Positions 53,828 through 62,396 of a DNA stretch of 64,000 nt are shown in pieces. The stretch comes from an uncultured Flavobacteriaceae bacterium (GTDB lineage: Bacteria; Bacteroidota; Bacteroidia; Flavobacteriales; Flavobacteriaceae). Position 1 is the first letter of the stretch. Every line of letters starts with the position of its first letter. The translations under genes were made by a program, and so were the position numbers. Below the pieces are notes generated by a model. The model was not told where the DNA came from. It worked only from the letters and a program-made list of their open reading frames with translations, and searched no databases. The stretch is from assembly GCA_913052585.1 (NCBI GenBank), contig CAJXEB010000005.1:1-64000 (forward strand). The letters run 5' to 3'.

Positions 53828-54321
53828 AACCATTCGTAGCAATAAAAAGGAAATTCACTTTGTTTTGGAAAATGAATTTCTCCTAATCTTTTGAAGCCAC
53901 GAATTTCGTAAAACTTTTGGTTTCTAACATTCTTACTAAAGGTATCTAATCTTATAGAGATATAATTATTATTTATAGCAAATTGCTCTGCAAAATCCAT
54001 AAATATTTGAGCGAAGCCATTCCCTTGATTGTTTGGATTAATTGCCAGTCTATGGATATATAGGTTATTATCATTTTTAGTAAGCCAATTTATTGGAATA
54101 TATTCAGAATCCATAAAGGGAGTTAAAACCATGCAGCCTATAATATTTTCATCTGAAATAAGAACATATAATTCATTTCGCTTAATATCATTTTCAAAAG
54201 CATTTCTTGAAGGATAGTCTTCATTCCACTGAAGTATCCCTTTCATTATCATATCCTTAGCACAAGCCTTTGTTATTGCTAATATTTTAGGTATTTCTAT
54301 TTTTTTTGCTAATCGAATCAT
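53815..54321 (-). CDS. GNAT family N-acetyltransferase
   Basis: A 168-residue acetyl-CoA-dependent acetyltransferase. The GNAT fold is shown by VLISDENIIGCMVLTPF (strand 4 area), LYIHRLAINPNNQGNGFAQI (motif A, with the acetyl-CoA pyrophosphate loop NNQGNGFA) and RLDTFSKNVRNQKFYEIRGF (motif B). No sequence feature identifies its substrate. It overlaps the MATE gene by 13 bases and is intact, unlike the GNAT remnant at 43616. Confidence 0.9.
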   Translation of the reverse strand: MIRLAKKIEIPKILAITKACAKDMIMKGILQWNEDYPSRNAFENDIKRNELYVLISDENIIGCMVLTPFMDSEYIPINWLTKNDNNLYIHRLAINPNNQGNGFAQIFMDFAEQFAINNNYISIRLDTFSKNVRNQKFYEIRGFKRLGEIHFPKQSEFPFYCYEWLCKK

Positions 54322-54331
54322 TTATTCGGTG

Positions 54332-54339
54332 TATTTTTG
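54332..54339 (+). promoter_or_regulatory. Minus-7 box of the universal stress protein gene
   Basis: TATTTTTG, 25 bases before ATG 54365, with TTTG about 23 bp upstream (54305-54308). Confidence 0.5.
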
Positions 54340-54364
54340 CTCGAAATTATTAAATCCGAATTTA

Positions 54365-55159
54365 ATGAAAAATATTCTTGTACCTGTTGGTTCAACAGAA
54401 AATGGTATTAACAACTTAAAATATGCTATAAATTTCGCCTCTATAAGTGGGGGAACTGTGTATTTAATAAATGTATATAAAGAGTATGTTAAATTAGGTG
54501 GTCTAAAAGAAGTAGATCAATTTGAGCTTGACAAAAGCGGAAAATTGTTAAGTAATATTATGAATAGTGTTAACACTAAAGGTATTAATGTAATAGCAAA
54601 ACCCATTAAGGGAGATGCTTTTGTTGCTATTAAAAAAATTTCGAAGCAGCTTGATATTGATTTAATTATTGCTTCCCCACAAAGTGTAGAGATTGACGAT
54701 AAAGTTTATTTAGGAACTATTACTGCTAAACTTGTAAAGCAAACAGAAATTCCATTATTAATTGTGCCAAAAGACTATTTATTTAGAAAATTTGATTCCA
54801 TTTTAGTTGCATTTAAAAATGGCCATTTTGAAAAAGAAAATGTATTAACACCAATACATGATATGTTGAGGATATTTAAGTCTAAAATTAATCTACTTCA
54901 AATAATAACACCAGAGACTACTGAAGAACATTTAAAAATTGATCAAGAATTACTTGACATTAAAAGTACTTTAACAACTACAAAAAACGCAACTACTTTT
55001 CAAGGAGTTTTAGAGCATTTCCAATCTCACAACCCAGATATGTTATGTGTTATTAGAAGAAAAAGAGGTTTCTTTAAAAAGTTATGGGAAAAAAATAGCG
55101 TGCTAAAACGTGATTTTCATACTAGTATTCCACTATTAATTTTAAGCGGAAACATATAA
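54365..55159 (+). CDS. Universal stress protein, tandem domain
   Basis: A 264-residue cytoplasmic protein with two USP-like halves. The first (about 1-138) has ILVPVGSTENGINNLKYAIN and ends in ITAKLVKQTEIPLLIVPKDY; the second (about 140-264) is more divergent and lacks a clear G-2x-G-9x-G(S/T) ATP loop. I start at ATG 54365 (MKNILVPVGS), not at the frame 36 bases upstream, because that region holds the promoter box. USPs respond to stress or energy state; the partner is unknown. Confidence 0.86.
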   Translation: MKNILVPVGSTENGINNLKYAINFASISGGTVYLINVYKEYVKLGGLKEVDQFELDKSGKLLSNIMNSVNTKGINVIAKPIKGDAFVAIKKISKQLDIDLIIASPQSVEIDDKVYLGTITAKLVKQTEIPLLIVPKDYLFRKFDSILVAFKNGHFEKENVLTPIHDMLRIFKSKINLLQIITPETTEEHLKIDQELLDIKSTLTTTKNATTFQGVLEHFQSHNPDMLCVIRRKRGFFKKLWEKNSVLKRDFHTSIPLLILSGNI

Positions 55160-55162
55160 AAG

Positions 55163-55170
55163 TATATTTG
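55163..55170 (+). promoter_or_regulatory. Minus-7 box before tRNA-Ala
   Basis: TATATTTG ends 16 bases before the mature tRNA. It suits a short leader. No good minus-33 element was seen. Confidence 0.4.
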
Positions 55171-55183
55171 TTTATTTAATTAA

Positions 55184-55260
<77 letters not shown>

Positions 55261-55264
55261 CAAT

Positions 55265-55298
55265 AAAAAAAGCAATTATAACTATATAACTGCTTTTT
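55265..55298 (+). terminator. Terminator of tRNA-Ala
   Basis: AAAAAGCA (55267-55274) pairs with TGCTTTTT (55291-55298), ending in a T run, just downstream of the tRNA. Confidence 0.7.
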
Positions 55299-55320
55299 AA
55301 TTATTTTATGTTTTGCTGTT

Positions 55321-55497
55321 TTAAACAGCAGCGTTTACAACTTCATTTTTTCTTCTATAATAAAGTGTTCCATGGTCACTATAACGGTGAATGTCAAAAA
55401 CTTTTTTCACACCTTCAGTATTATAAAACTGAATTGTTTTTTTGTTTTCAGATTTTTGTCCATTCATCTTAATAGGTTGTTGTTTAGAATTTGTCAT
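55321..55497 (-). CDS. Small basic hypothetical protein
   Basis: A 58-residue frame from ATG 55497 to TAA 55321-55323, beginning MTNSKQQPIKMNGQKSENKK, with the middle YNTEGVKKVFDIHRYSDHGT and ending NEVVNAAV. It has a basic, Asn/Lys-rich start and a short folded-looking core with no membrane helix. An inverted repeat GCTGTT / AACAGC sits at its stop. The spacing and codon use look real, but no family was recognised. It is divergent from the 73-residue gene at 55806. Confidence 0.5.
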   Translation of the reverse strand: MTNSKQQPIKMNGQKSENKKTIQFYNTEGVKKVFDIHRYSDHGTLYYRRKNEVVNAAV

Positions 55498-55805
55498 GAT
55501 TTCTAGTTTAATATTAAGTTAATTAATAAATTCGGGTTATTAAAATTAATAATAAAAACGACTATAAGCAACTATATTAGACTAAAAGCGTTATTTTTTA
55601 ACATATTGACGAAGTTTAGGTTGTTTATACGTATATTAATTAAAATAATTTATTTATTTATAACACTTTAGGTGGGGTTTTTATCTCAAATTTTACTAAA
55701 TAATAAACCAGCTCAATATCCCTATTAAAATAAACTATGAATAATTAGTGCTAAATTCATATATATAAATATATTTACGCTGTAATTAATAATAAAAAAA
55801 TCCTT
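55498..55805. other. Intergenic region
   Basis: 308 bases, about 80% A/T, between two divergent small genes. No open frame, tRNA or stable hairpin with a T run was seen. TATATTTA about 25 bases before ATG 55806 may be a degenerate minus-7 box. Confidence 0.3.
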
Positions 55806-56027
55806 ATGGAAATTATAGATAAAGCCTTAGAGTTTGAGACAAGAAAACTTTCTTTTCAGACCACAAGTGATAGAATAGTTGCTTCTAGACAGGTGAAAGC
55901 ACTTATACTAGGTGTAAATGAAATCTATAAAGAGAATCAAGATCCAGAATTAATGGACCTTATGAAACGGCTAACAGTTATTAAAAAGAAAATAGAAGTT
56001 AGATTAAAAGGCCGTTCTCAAAGCTAA
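55806..56027 (+). CDS. Small helical hypothetical protein
   Basis: A 73-residue, mostly helical, charged cytoplasmic protein (IDKALEFETRKLSFQTTSDR, DLMKRLTVIKKKIEVRLKGR). No cysteines, no membrane segment. A conserved-looking short protein of Flavobacteria with no known function. Its stop abuts the convergent hydrolase gene. The ATG has an AT-rich leader and a clean frame. Confidence 0.6.
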   Translation: MEIIDKALEFETRKLSFQTTSDRIVASRQVKALILGVNEIYKENQDPELMDLMKRLTVIKKKIEVRLKGRSQS

Positions 56028-56879
56028 TTAGCTGCCTATATTTAGAAAATAAATTGACTTTTCTACTACATCTTGTAAATTTTTAGGAAGTTCACTTTCT
56101 TTCCAAGGATGTTTGGTTCCAAAAGAATGATCCCCATTTTCAATAATTTCTAATTTACTTTTTGGATTCCATTTATGCATTCGTCTTGCTTCTGCTTCAA
56201 TCACAGTAGAATCATCACTTCCTTGCAAAATTAAAAATGGTATATTTAATTTTTGAACTGCTAATTTTATGGTTAATCGATTTTCATTGGCTGTAAAATC
56301 TTGGAAAAACTGAAAATAATGAGGCATTTTTTGCTTGGTTCTTGAATTTTCAATGTAGGTAATTCCTTTTTCTTTCCAATCGTTAAAATGACTTGAACCA
56401 ACCTGAAACCTTGCTTTAAAATCGCTTACACCTGCCCAAGTTATCACATTTTTAATCTTAGATTCTTCCGTTGCTTTTATAAGTATGATGCCTGCTCCTC
56501 TACTATGAGCTATTAAGGAAATAGCATTTGAATTAAGTTCGTTTTCAAAATTATTTGTAGAGGAAATAAAATTTATCACAGTCTCTAAATCCCCTAATTC
56601 TTTACTAAAATTATTTTGTGCAAATGCTTCTAAATCTGGAAAATCTATTGGGTTTTGAACGGTCCCTCCATTGTGAGAAAAATTGAATTTCAAAAAAAAG
56701 TATCCTTCTTCGGCAAACCGTTCTGCTACTAAATTCCAAGCTCCCCAATCTTTATAACCTTTATAACCATGACAAAAAATAACAATTGGTTTTGGTGTGT
56801 TATTAGCCTTATAAAAAACATCATAAACAATCGTTTTTTCATCTTTTCTATTGAGTAATAGGTTTTTGATTATAATCAT
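56028..56879 (-). CDS. Alpha/beta hydrolase
   Basis: A 283-residue cytoplasmic hydrolase. The N-terminal IVIFCHGYKGYKDWGAWNLV supplies the oxyanion region, the nucleophile elbow is AHSRGAG (Ser in SRG), ILQGSDDSTV carries the likely acid, and ENGDHSFGTKHP holds the catalytic His. It resembles dienelactone-hydrolase and acyl-peptidase-like proteins. The substrate is unknown. It follows the AddB-like gene by 2 bases and shares its transcript. Confidence 0.88.
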   Translation of the reverse strand: MIIIKNLLLNRKDEKTIVYDVFYKANNTPKPIVIFCHGYKGYKDWGAWNLVAERFAEEGYFFLKFNFSHNGGTVQNPIDFPDLEAFAQNNFSKELGDLETVINFISSTNNFENELNSNAISLIAHSRGAGIILIKATEESKIKNVITWAGVSDFKARFQVGSSHFNDWKEKGITYIENSRTKQKMPHYFQFFQDFTANENRLTIKLAVQKLNIPFLILQGSDDSTVIEAEARRMHKWNPKSKLEIIENGDHSFGTKHPWKESELPKNLQDVVEKSIYFLNIGS

Positions 56880-56881
56880 AT

Positions 56882-59593
56882 TTAGACTTCTTTTTCTATA
56901 AAAGGTATTTCTTTATTGCAAATTTCAAGGATTAATTTCTTTAGCTCTTTTGTATAGTCATTTAGAATTTCAGTATTAATATTGGTCTGTTTAGGTTTTC
57001 CTTTTATTGCAAATTTCATAAAACCATTTTTTAATCTTTTAAATGATATAATACCTGCTTCAGCATTTTTAAATGGTTTATTTTTATTAATCATTAATGA
57101 ATAAGCAAGAACTTGAATTATTTTACTGAATTTATAATCTGAATTTACAAGCTCCCAATTGTGTATTTCTAAATTTGAAGGTTCCACGATTCCTGTTTTG
57201 TAATCTATAATTCTAAGTGTTCCGTTAAACTCATCAACCCGATCTACTTTTCCATGAATATTAACTGGAAAATTCAATTCGGGAATTGGTATAGAAACGG
57301 AAAGATTACTTTCAATACTAATTATTTTAATTTTATTTCCTTTTTTAATTTCTGTAATTTCAAAATTGATAAAATTTAACACAAAATGCTTAGCAACTTC
57401 AAATATGATGAGATTTTTCCCTTTTTTATAGTCTCCTCCTTTAAATGATTTTTGAAATTGTTCTTCAATTTCTAAATCAATTTTAAGCTTCATTTTATTT
57501 AAATCCTCTACTAATACTATTTGACCTTCCAAAGGCTTATAAAAAGCCTCTAGGGCATCATGAACGATTGTTCCTAATGTATTTGCAGCAACTGTCTCTT
57601 CTACTTTTTCAAATTCTTTTACTCCTAATATTTTTTGATAATAAAAATCTATTGGATTTCGAATATAAGATGTTAAAGCAGATGGAGAAAAACCATTTTT
57701 GGCAATTTCTTGAAGCCTCTCCATGACTTCATTTGTTTTTATTACGCTTTTCTTCTGAGCTTCAAAAATTGTAATAATTGGGCTTATTATTTCTTTAGTT
57801 TGAAAGTGATTTGGATTTTGATCAATTTCTAATTGTGTTATAAATCTACTTTTTTCTCCTGTACTTAATCCGTCAGAAAAGTTATTATATAATAACGTTA
57901 TATTTTGTGCTCTGTGCAATAATCTATAAAAATGATAGGTATAAATGGCATCCTTTTCTGTGTAAGTCGGGAGGTTGTATTCTTTTTTTAAATCGTAAGT
58001 AATAAATGAATTATTTGATTTTCCGGAAGGCAAAACACCTTCATTAACAGAGATCATTATAATATTTTTAAAATCGAGGACTCTCGTTTCTAAAACACCC
58101 ATTATTTGCAATCCATTATAAGCATCTCCCTGGTAATCTAATGTTGTAGTTGCTACTATTTCAGTAAATAATTTCTGAACCGTTTTAATGCTATTAAAGT
58201 ATTCAAATTTGTTATTTAAAGATTCAATTTTAAGGAACGCTGCATAAACTTGGTAAAATGTAACTCGCTCGATAATAGTTGTTTCTGCAGTTTTTAATTG
58301 AAGAAGTAATTTCAAGCACAATTTAATAGCAACTGAGCTATTGTCTTTCCGGTCTTTAAAAAGCAATGATACTATTTCAGCATCTTTTGAACTTGATAAC
58401 TCTAAAAGGACTGGAAATGATACATAAGTTAAATTGTTTTTTGTAATGCGCTCTACTAATTGAGCTGAATCTGGATATAACTTTGAAACTATGGGATGGT
58501 TTAAAATAGCAATAACCTCTTTATAATGAAACCTATTATTAGAGGTATCATGTACTATTAATAACTTGCTAAAAAACACACTAATGGGGAATGTTTTTAA
58601 AGTAACTCCCATTGTAATATTTATTTTTTTTACATTATTTGGAAGCGATTGCAATAAAGGGTTTAATAAGTTTTCGTCAGCAAGAACTACGGCTGTATTT
58701 TTTAATTCTTGATCACTTAATTTTGAAAGTAATTCGCCTACATATTTTACTTGACTAATATTTTTTTGAGCTTCTATAAAACGGAAGTTCTTTTCTGTGT
58801 TAAAATTATTTGAAATGAATTTAGCTTGATGTGTTTTATAGTAATTCCATTCAGAAAAATATTTTCTTAAAAAATAAGAAGCACTATGAGATTTGTTTGT
58901 GAAAAAATGTTCATCAACATCCCAATACACTTCTGCATTACTATCTTCGAGTAATGCTTGAATTATTGTTTGTTCTGCATTATTCAAAGCATTAAACCCT
59001 ATAAAAACATGTGGGGTGTCCTTTTTCGTGATTTTATAATGCTCTATGTTTTCAGCAGCTTCTCGATAAACGATTCCTTGGTATCCAACATTGTTCTTTA
59101 AAAGAGTTTCTTTTAAAGTTTCATAAAAACTAGACAAACTATTCCAAAATTTTAAATAGTTTTCAATTAATTCTGTTTTTTCGTGTTGTACATACCAATA
59201 ATTAATATCCTGAATATTACTTAGGTAATTAAAAAATGGTTTTGTTGGGATTAGATAACGATCAATTTCATTAAAATCGTTTAATAATGTATTTGCCCAT
59301 GTTGCATATACATCAAAGCTATCTTTCTCTTGATTGGGAGAGGTTTTTAAATAAACTTTATAGCTTTCAAAAAGTAATTCAGTACTGTCAATAATTTTTA
59401 AACTAGAAACCTCTTCTATAAATTCCTCTATGCTTATAATTTTTGGCGCAAAAATTGTTTTTGGGTTATTGGATTTTAAGTAGTTTAATAAAAATCCACA
59501 AGCTCTTTTACTTGGAAGAATAATGGTAAGCTTAGAAATATCTTGGTAATCTTCTTTTATTTTTATAAGTGTTTCTTCTAGAAATGTAATCAT
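56882..59593 (-). CDS. PD-(D/E)XK nuclease family protein, AddB-like
   Basis: A 903-residue protein of the AddB/RecB-nuclease type, which with an AddA partner processes double-strand breaks for RecA. The first part (LTIILPSKRACGFLLNYLKS) is a helicase-like fold with no intact Walker A, and the C-terminal nuclease has HGKVDRVDEFNGTLRIIDYK (the D...DxK residues) after SPSALTSYIRNPIDFYYQKI. No Fe-S Cys cluster was seen, which differs from Bacillus AddB. It lies downstream of an OmpA gene and upstream of the hydrolase. The AddA-like partner at 62397 is on the same strand, separated by ompA and kbl. Confidence 0.88.
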   Translation of the reverse strand: MITFLEETLIKIKEDYQDISKLTIILPSKRACGFLLNYLKSNNPKTIFAPKIISIEEFIEEVSSLKIIDSTELLFESYKVYLKTSPNQEKDSFDVYATWANTLLNDFNEIDRYLIPTKPFFNYLSNIQDINYWYVQHEKTELIENYLKFWNSLSSFYETLKETLLKNNVGYQGIVYREAAENIEHYKITKKDTPHVFIGFNALNNAEQTIIQALLEDSNAEVYWDVDEHFFTNKSHSASYFLRKYFSEWNYYKTHQAKFISNNFNTEKNFRFIEAQKNISQVKYVGELLSKLSDQELKNTAVVLADENLLNPLLQSLPNNVKKINITMGVTLKTFPISVFFSKLLIVHDTSNNRFHYKEVIAILNHPIVSKLYPDSAQLVERITKNNLTYVSFPVLLELSSSKDAEIVSLLFKDRKDNSSVAIKLCLKLLLQLKTAETTIIERVTFYQVYAAFLKIESLNNKFEYFNSIKTVQKLFTEIVATTTLDYQGDAYNGLQIMGVLETRVLDFKNIIMISVNEGVLPSGKSNNSFITYDLKKEYNLPTYTEKDAIYTYHFYRLLHRAQNITLLYNNFSDGLSTGEKSRFITQLEIDQNPNHFQTKEIISPIITIFEAQKKSVIKTNEVMERLQEIAKNGFSPSALTSYIRNPIDFYYQKILGVKEFEKVEETVAANTLGTIVHDALEAFYKPLEGQIVLVEDLNKMKLKIDLEIEEQFQKSFKGGDYKKGKNLIIFEVAKHFVLNFINFEITEIKKGNKIKIISIESNLSVSIPIPELNFPVNIHGKVDRVDEFNGTLRIIDYKTGIVEPSNLEIHNWELVNSDYKFSKIIQVLAYSLMINKNKPFKNAEAGIISFKRLKNGFMKFAIKGKPKQTNINTEILNDYTKELKKLILEICNKEIPFIEKEV

Positions 59594-59605
59594 CCTATAA
59601 AAATA

Positions 59606-59636
59606 AAAAACGTCCCGATAATATCGGGACGTTTTT
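59606..59636 (-). terminator. Terminator of the OmpA gene
   Basis: A perfect stem CGTCCCGAT / ATCGGGACG (59611-59619, 59623-59631) with flanking A and T tracts and a 3-base loop, 29 bases past the OmpA stop. Confidence 0.85.
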
Positions 59637-59664
59637 AATAAAATATTATATTTATTTTATAATA

Positions 59665-61050
59665 CTAATTTTTGCTTAGGCTAATCTCAACTCTACGATT
59701 ATTAGCTCTTCCATCTCTAGTGTTATTAGAATCAAGAGGTCTTTCTTCTCCAAATCCTATATATTCTAATCTACTTGAAGCAATACCATTATCAATTAAG
59801 TAATCCGTAACTGAGCTTGCTCTACTTTGAGATAATTTTTGGTTTAGTTCATCACTACCAACATTATCCGCATGACCTTCAACTAAGAATCTTGCATTCG
59901 GATATTCTTTCATAATACCAATGATATCATTTAATACACTTGCAGATTGTTCTTTTATAGAAGATTTACCTGTGTCGAATAAGATAGTTTTAGCATAAGC
60001 ATTTAATGCTTTTCTTACTCCTTCAGTTACTTCAGGACAACCATCGTTAGCAACAGTTCCTGGAAGGTCTGGACATAAATCATCTTTATCTGGTACACTA
60101 TCACTGTCTCTATCTGGCCAAGGACATCCATTGTTAGCTTTAGGACCAGCTACAGTAGGACATTCATCTTCATTATCTGGTACACCATCACCGTCAGTGT
60201 CAGGACAACCGTTATATTCAGCTAAACCTGGAGTATTAGGACAAGTATCTAAATGATCAGGGATTCCGTCTCCATCAGTATCAGGACATCCGTTAAATTC
60301 TGGTAAACCAGGTGTGTTAGGACATTCATCAGTTCTGTCTTCAATTCCATCACCATCACTATCAGGACAACCATTAAATTCTGGTAAACCAGCAGTTTCA
60401 GGACATTCATCCTCGTAATCGTATACTCCGTCACCATCAGTATCTTTTCCACCAAATTTAAACTTTATACCAGCAGTATGTTGGAAGTGTGTTGCACCGT
60501 AATTATCTTCAAATGCATGCTTATAAGTTGATTGGAATGTTAATGCTAAGTTTTCAGCAACCCAAAAATCAACACCTAATAATGCATTAGCGGTTCCAAA
60601 ACCAATATTATCAATCCAAGTATAACCACCACCTATACCAAGGTAAGGAGCAAACCAACTGTCATTTAATAATTCTCTAAAACTATATTTGATTTCTCCA
60701 TCTACACCAATGTAAGCTAAATTATCAGCTGCAGAATCACCTACTTTTGTGATTTTGTTAAAAGATCCACCTGCAACAAAAGTAAATCCGCTACCGATAT
60801 ATCTTCCAATTTTAACTTCAGAAATTGTTGGAACCATATTCCAATGATCATTTGCATTAAAGTATTCTGTAAAAATACCTCCTTTAGTTACAGCAGGAAA
60901 TTTTCCATCGTCTGTGTTTTCAATTGGGAAAAAATCTACTGCGTTTACACCAAGTTCAATAGACCAAGGATTGTTTTTATCCTGTGCATTAGTTACGCCC
61001 ACTCCTACTATAAAGAGTACAGCTACTAATAAAATTTTTAGATGTTTCAT
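59665..61050 (-). CDS. OmpA family porin with thrombospondin type 3 repeats
   Basis: A 461-residue outer-membrane protein. Signal peptide about 1-22 (GVTNAQ). An N-terminal eight-strand-like barrel at about 25-200, then a Ca-binding TSP3 repeat region at about 203-335 ([20 protein letters not shown] repeated five times), and a C-terminal OmpA/MotB domain at about 345-461 that binds peptidoglycan ([45 protein letters not shown]). It links the outer membrane to the wall. Ends at its own terminator. Confidence 0.95.
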   Translation of the reverse strand: MKHLKILLVAVLFIVGVGVTNAQDKNNPWSIELGVNAVDFFPIENTDDGKFPAVTKGGIFTEYFNANDHWNMVPTISEVKIGRYIGSGFTFVAGGSFNKITKVGDSAADNLAYIGVDGEIKYSFRELLNDSWFAPYLGIGGGYTWIDNIGFGTANALLGVDFWVAENLALTFQSTYKHAFEDNYGATHFQHTAGIKFKFGGKDTDGDGVYDYEDECPETAGLPEFNGCPDSDGDGIEDRTDECPNTPGLPEFNGCPDTDGDGIPDHLDTCPNTPGLAEYNGCPDTDGDGVPDNEDECPTVAGPKANNGCPWPDRDSDSVPDKDDLCPDLPGTVANDGCPEVTEGVRKALNAYAKTILFDTGKSSIKEQSASVLNDIIGIMKEYPNARFLVEGHADNVGSDELNQKLSQSRASSVTDYLIDNGIASSRLEYIGFGEERPLDSNNTRDGRANNRRVEISLSKN

Positions 61051-61178
61051 ATTCGATTGTTTAATTTTTAAGTGTTATTATTGGCAAAAGTAAGTTGTTA
61101 AAATTTATTAACAAAAATAAATCTATTAAATTTTTAAGATAATGCTTGTTTTTATTGCTGAAATAAAGCTTTTCTTCG

Positions 61179-62372
61179 TTAAATTACGTTTAATTTTTGA
61201 CCAATTTTAACAAATGCAGCTATTGCTTTATCTAAATGCTCTTTTGTATGGGCTGCAGACAATTGTACTCTAATTCTTGCCTTGTCTCTTGGTACTACGG
61301 GAAAAAAGAAGCCAATTACATAGATTCCTTCTTCTAATAATAGGTTAGCCATAGTTTGTGAAAGCTTTGCATCATAAAGCATTACAGGAACAATTGCAGA
61401 ATCTCCATCAACAATATCAAAACCTGCTTTTTTCATGCTTTTTTTAAAGTAATTAGTGTTTTCTTCCAGTTTATCTCTTAAGGTGGTGTCATTTGATAGC
61501 ATTTCAAATACCTTAATAGATGCACCTACAATTGCAGGAGCTAAAGAGTTTGAAAACAAATAAGGTCTTGAACGTTGTCTTAATATTTCAATTATTTCTT
61601 TTTTTCCAGTAGTATATCCACCCATAGCACCTCCTAAAGCTTTACCTAAAGTGCCTGTTATAATATCAATTCTATTTAAAACGCCTTTTTCTTCAAGAGT
61701 TCCTCTACCTGTTTTTCCTATAAATCCTGTTGCATGACATTCATCAATCATTACTAATGCGTCATATTTATCTGCTAGATCACAAATTGTATCTAATGAC
61801 GCAACAGTTCCATCCATAGAAAAAACACCATCTGTAACTATTATTTTAAATCGCGCGCCATTTTCGTTAGCGGCTATTAATTGATTTTCTAAATCTGCCA
61901 TATCACTATTGTTATAACGATATCTTGCTGCTTTACATAATCTAACTCCGTCTATTATAGAGGCATGATTTAAAGAATCTGATATAATAGCATCTTCTTT
62001 TGTTAATAAAGGTTCGAAAACTCCTCCGTTTGCATCAAAAGCGGCAGCATATAAAATAGTGTCTTCTGTTTGGTAAAAATCTGCTATTTTTTGTTCTAAT
62101 TCTTTGTGAATATCCTGAGTTCCACAAATAAACCGCACCGAAGACATTCCAAATCCATGGGAATCCATAGCATCTTTTGCTGCTTGAATAACTTCTGGAT
62201 TATCTGAAAGTCCTAAATAATTGTTGGAGCAAAAATTAATCACTTCTTCACCTGTAGAAATATTAATAACTGCACCTTGTGGTGAAGTAATTATTCTTTC
62301 TGTTTTATAAAGACCGTTGTCTTTTATTTCTTGAATTTCTTTTGAAAGATGTTCTTTAATATTACCGTACAT
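61179..62372 (-). CDS. kbl: Glycine C-acetyltransferase (2-amino-3-ketobutyrate CoA ligase)
   Basis: PLP enzyme that makes 2-amino-3-ketobutyrate from glycine and acetyl-CoA, or runs in reverse in threonine degradation. The 397-residue protein is of the alpha-oxoamine synthase family; the PLP lysine is K244 in [14 protein letters not shown], and [15 protein letters not shown] is the usual catalytic block. The N-terminal [15 protein letters not shown] is typical. No tdh gene is adjacent. It separates the AddA-like and OmpA genes on the same strand. Very confident at the family level; a related 8-amino-7-oxononanoate synthase is less likely because of the length and motifs. Confidence 0.94.
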   Translation of the reverse strand: MYGNIKEHLSKEIQEIKDNGLYKTERIITSPQGAVINISTGEEVINFCSNNYLGLSDNPEVIQAAKDAMDSHGFGMSSVRFICGTQDIHKELEQKIADFYQTEDTILYAAAFDANGGVFEPLLTKEDAIISDSLNHASIIDGVRLCKAARYRYNNSDMADLENQLIAANENGARFKIIVTDGVFSMDGTVASLDTICDLADKYDALVMIDECHATGFIGKTGRGTLEEKGVLNRIDIITGTLGKALGGAMGGYTTGKKEIIEILRQRSRPYLFSNSLAPAIVGASIKVFEMLSNDTTLRDKLEENTNYFKKSMKKAGFDIVDGDSAIVPVMLYDAKLSQTMANLLLEEGIYVIGFFFPVVPRDKARIRVQLSAAHTKEHLDKAIAAFVKIGQKLNVI

Positions 62373-62396
62373 AATTTTTATTTTGAGACACCAAAA

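Noticed and set aside
60140-60450. CRISPR-like or satellite repeats
   Set aside because: The repeated DNA is in frame inside the OmpA gene and encodes thrombospondin type 3 repeats.
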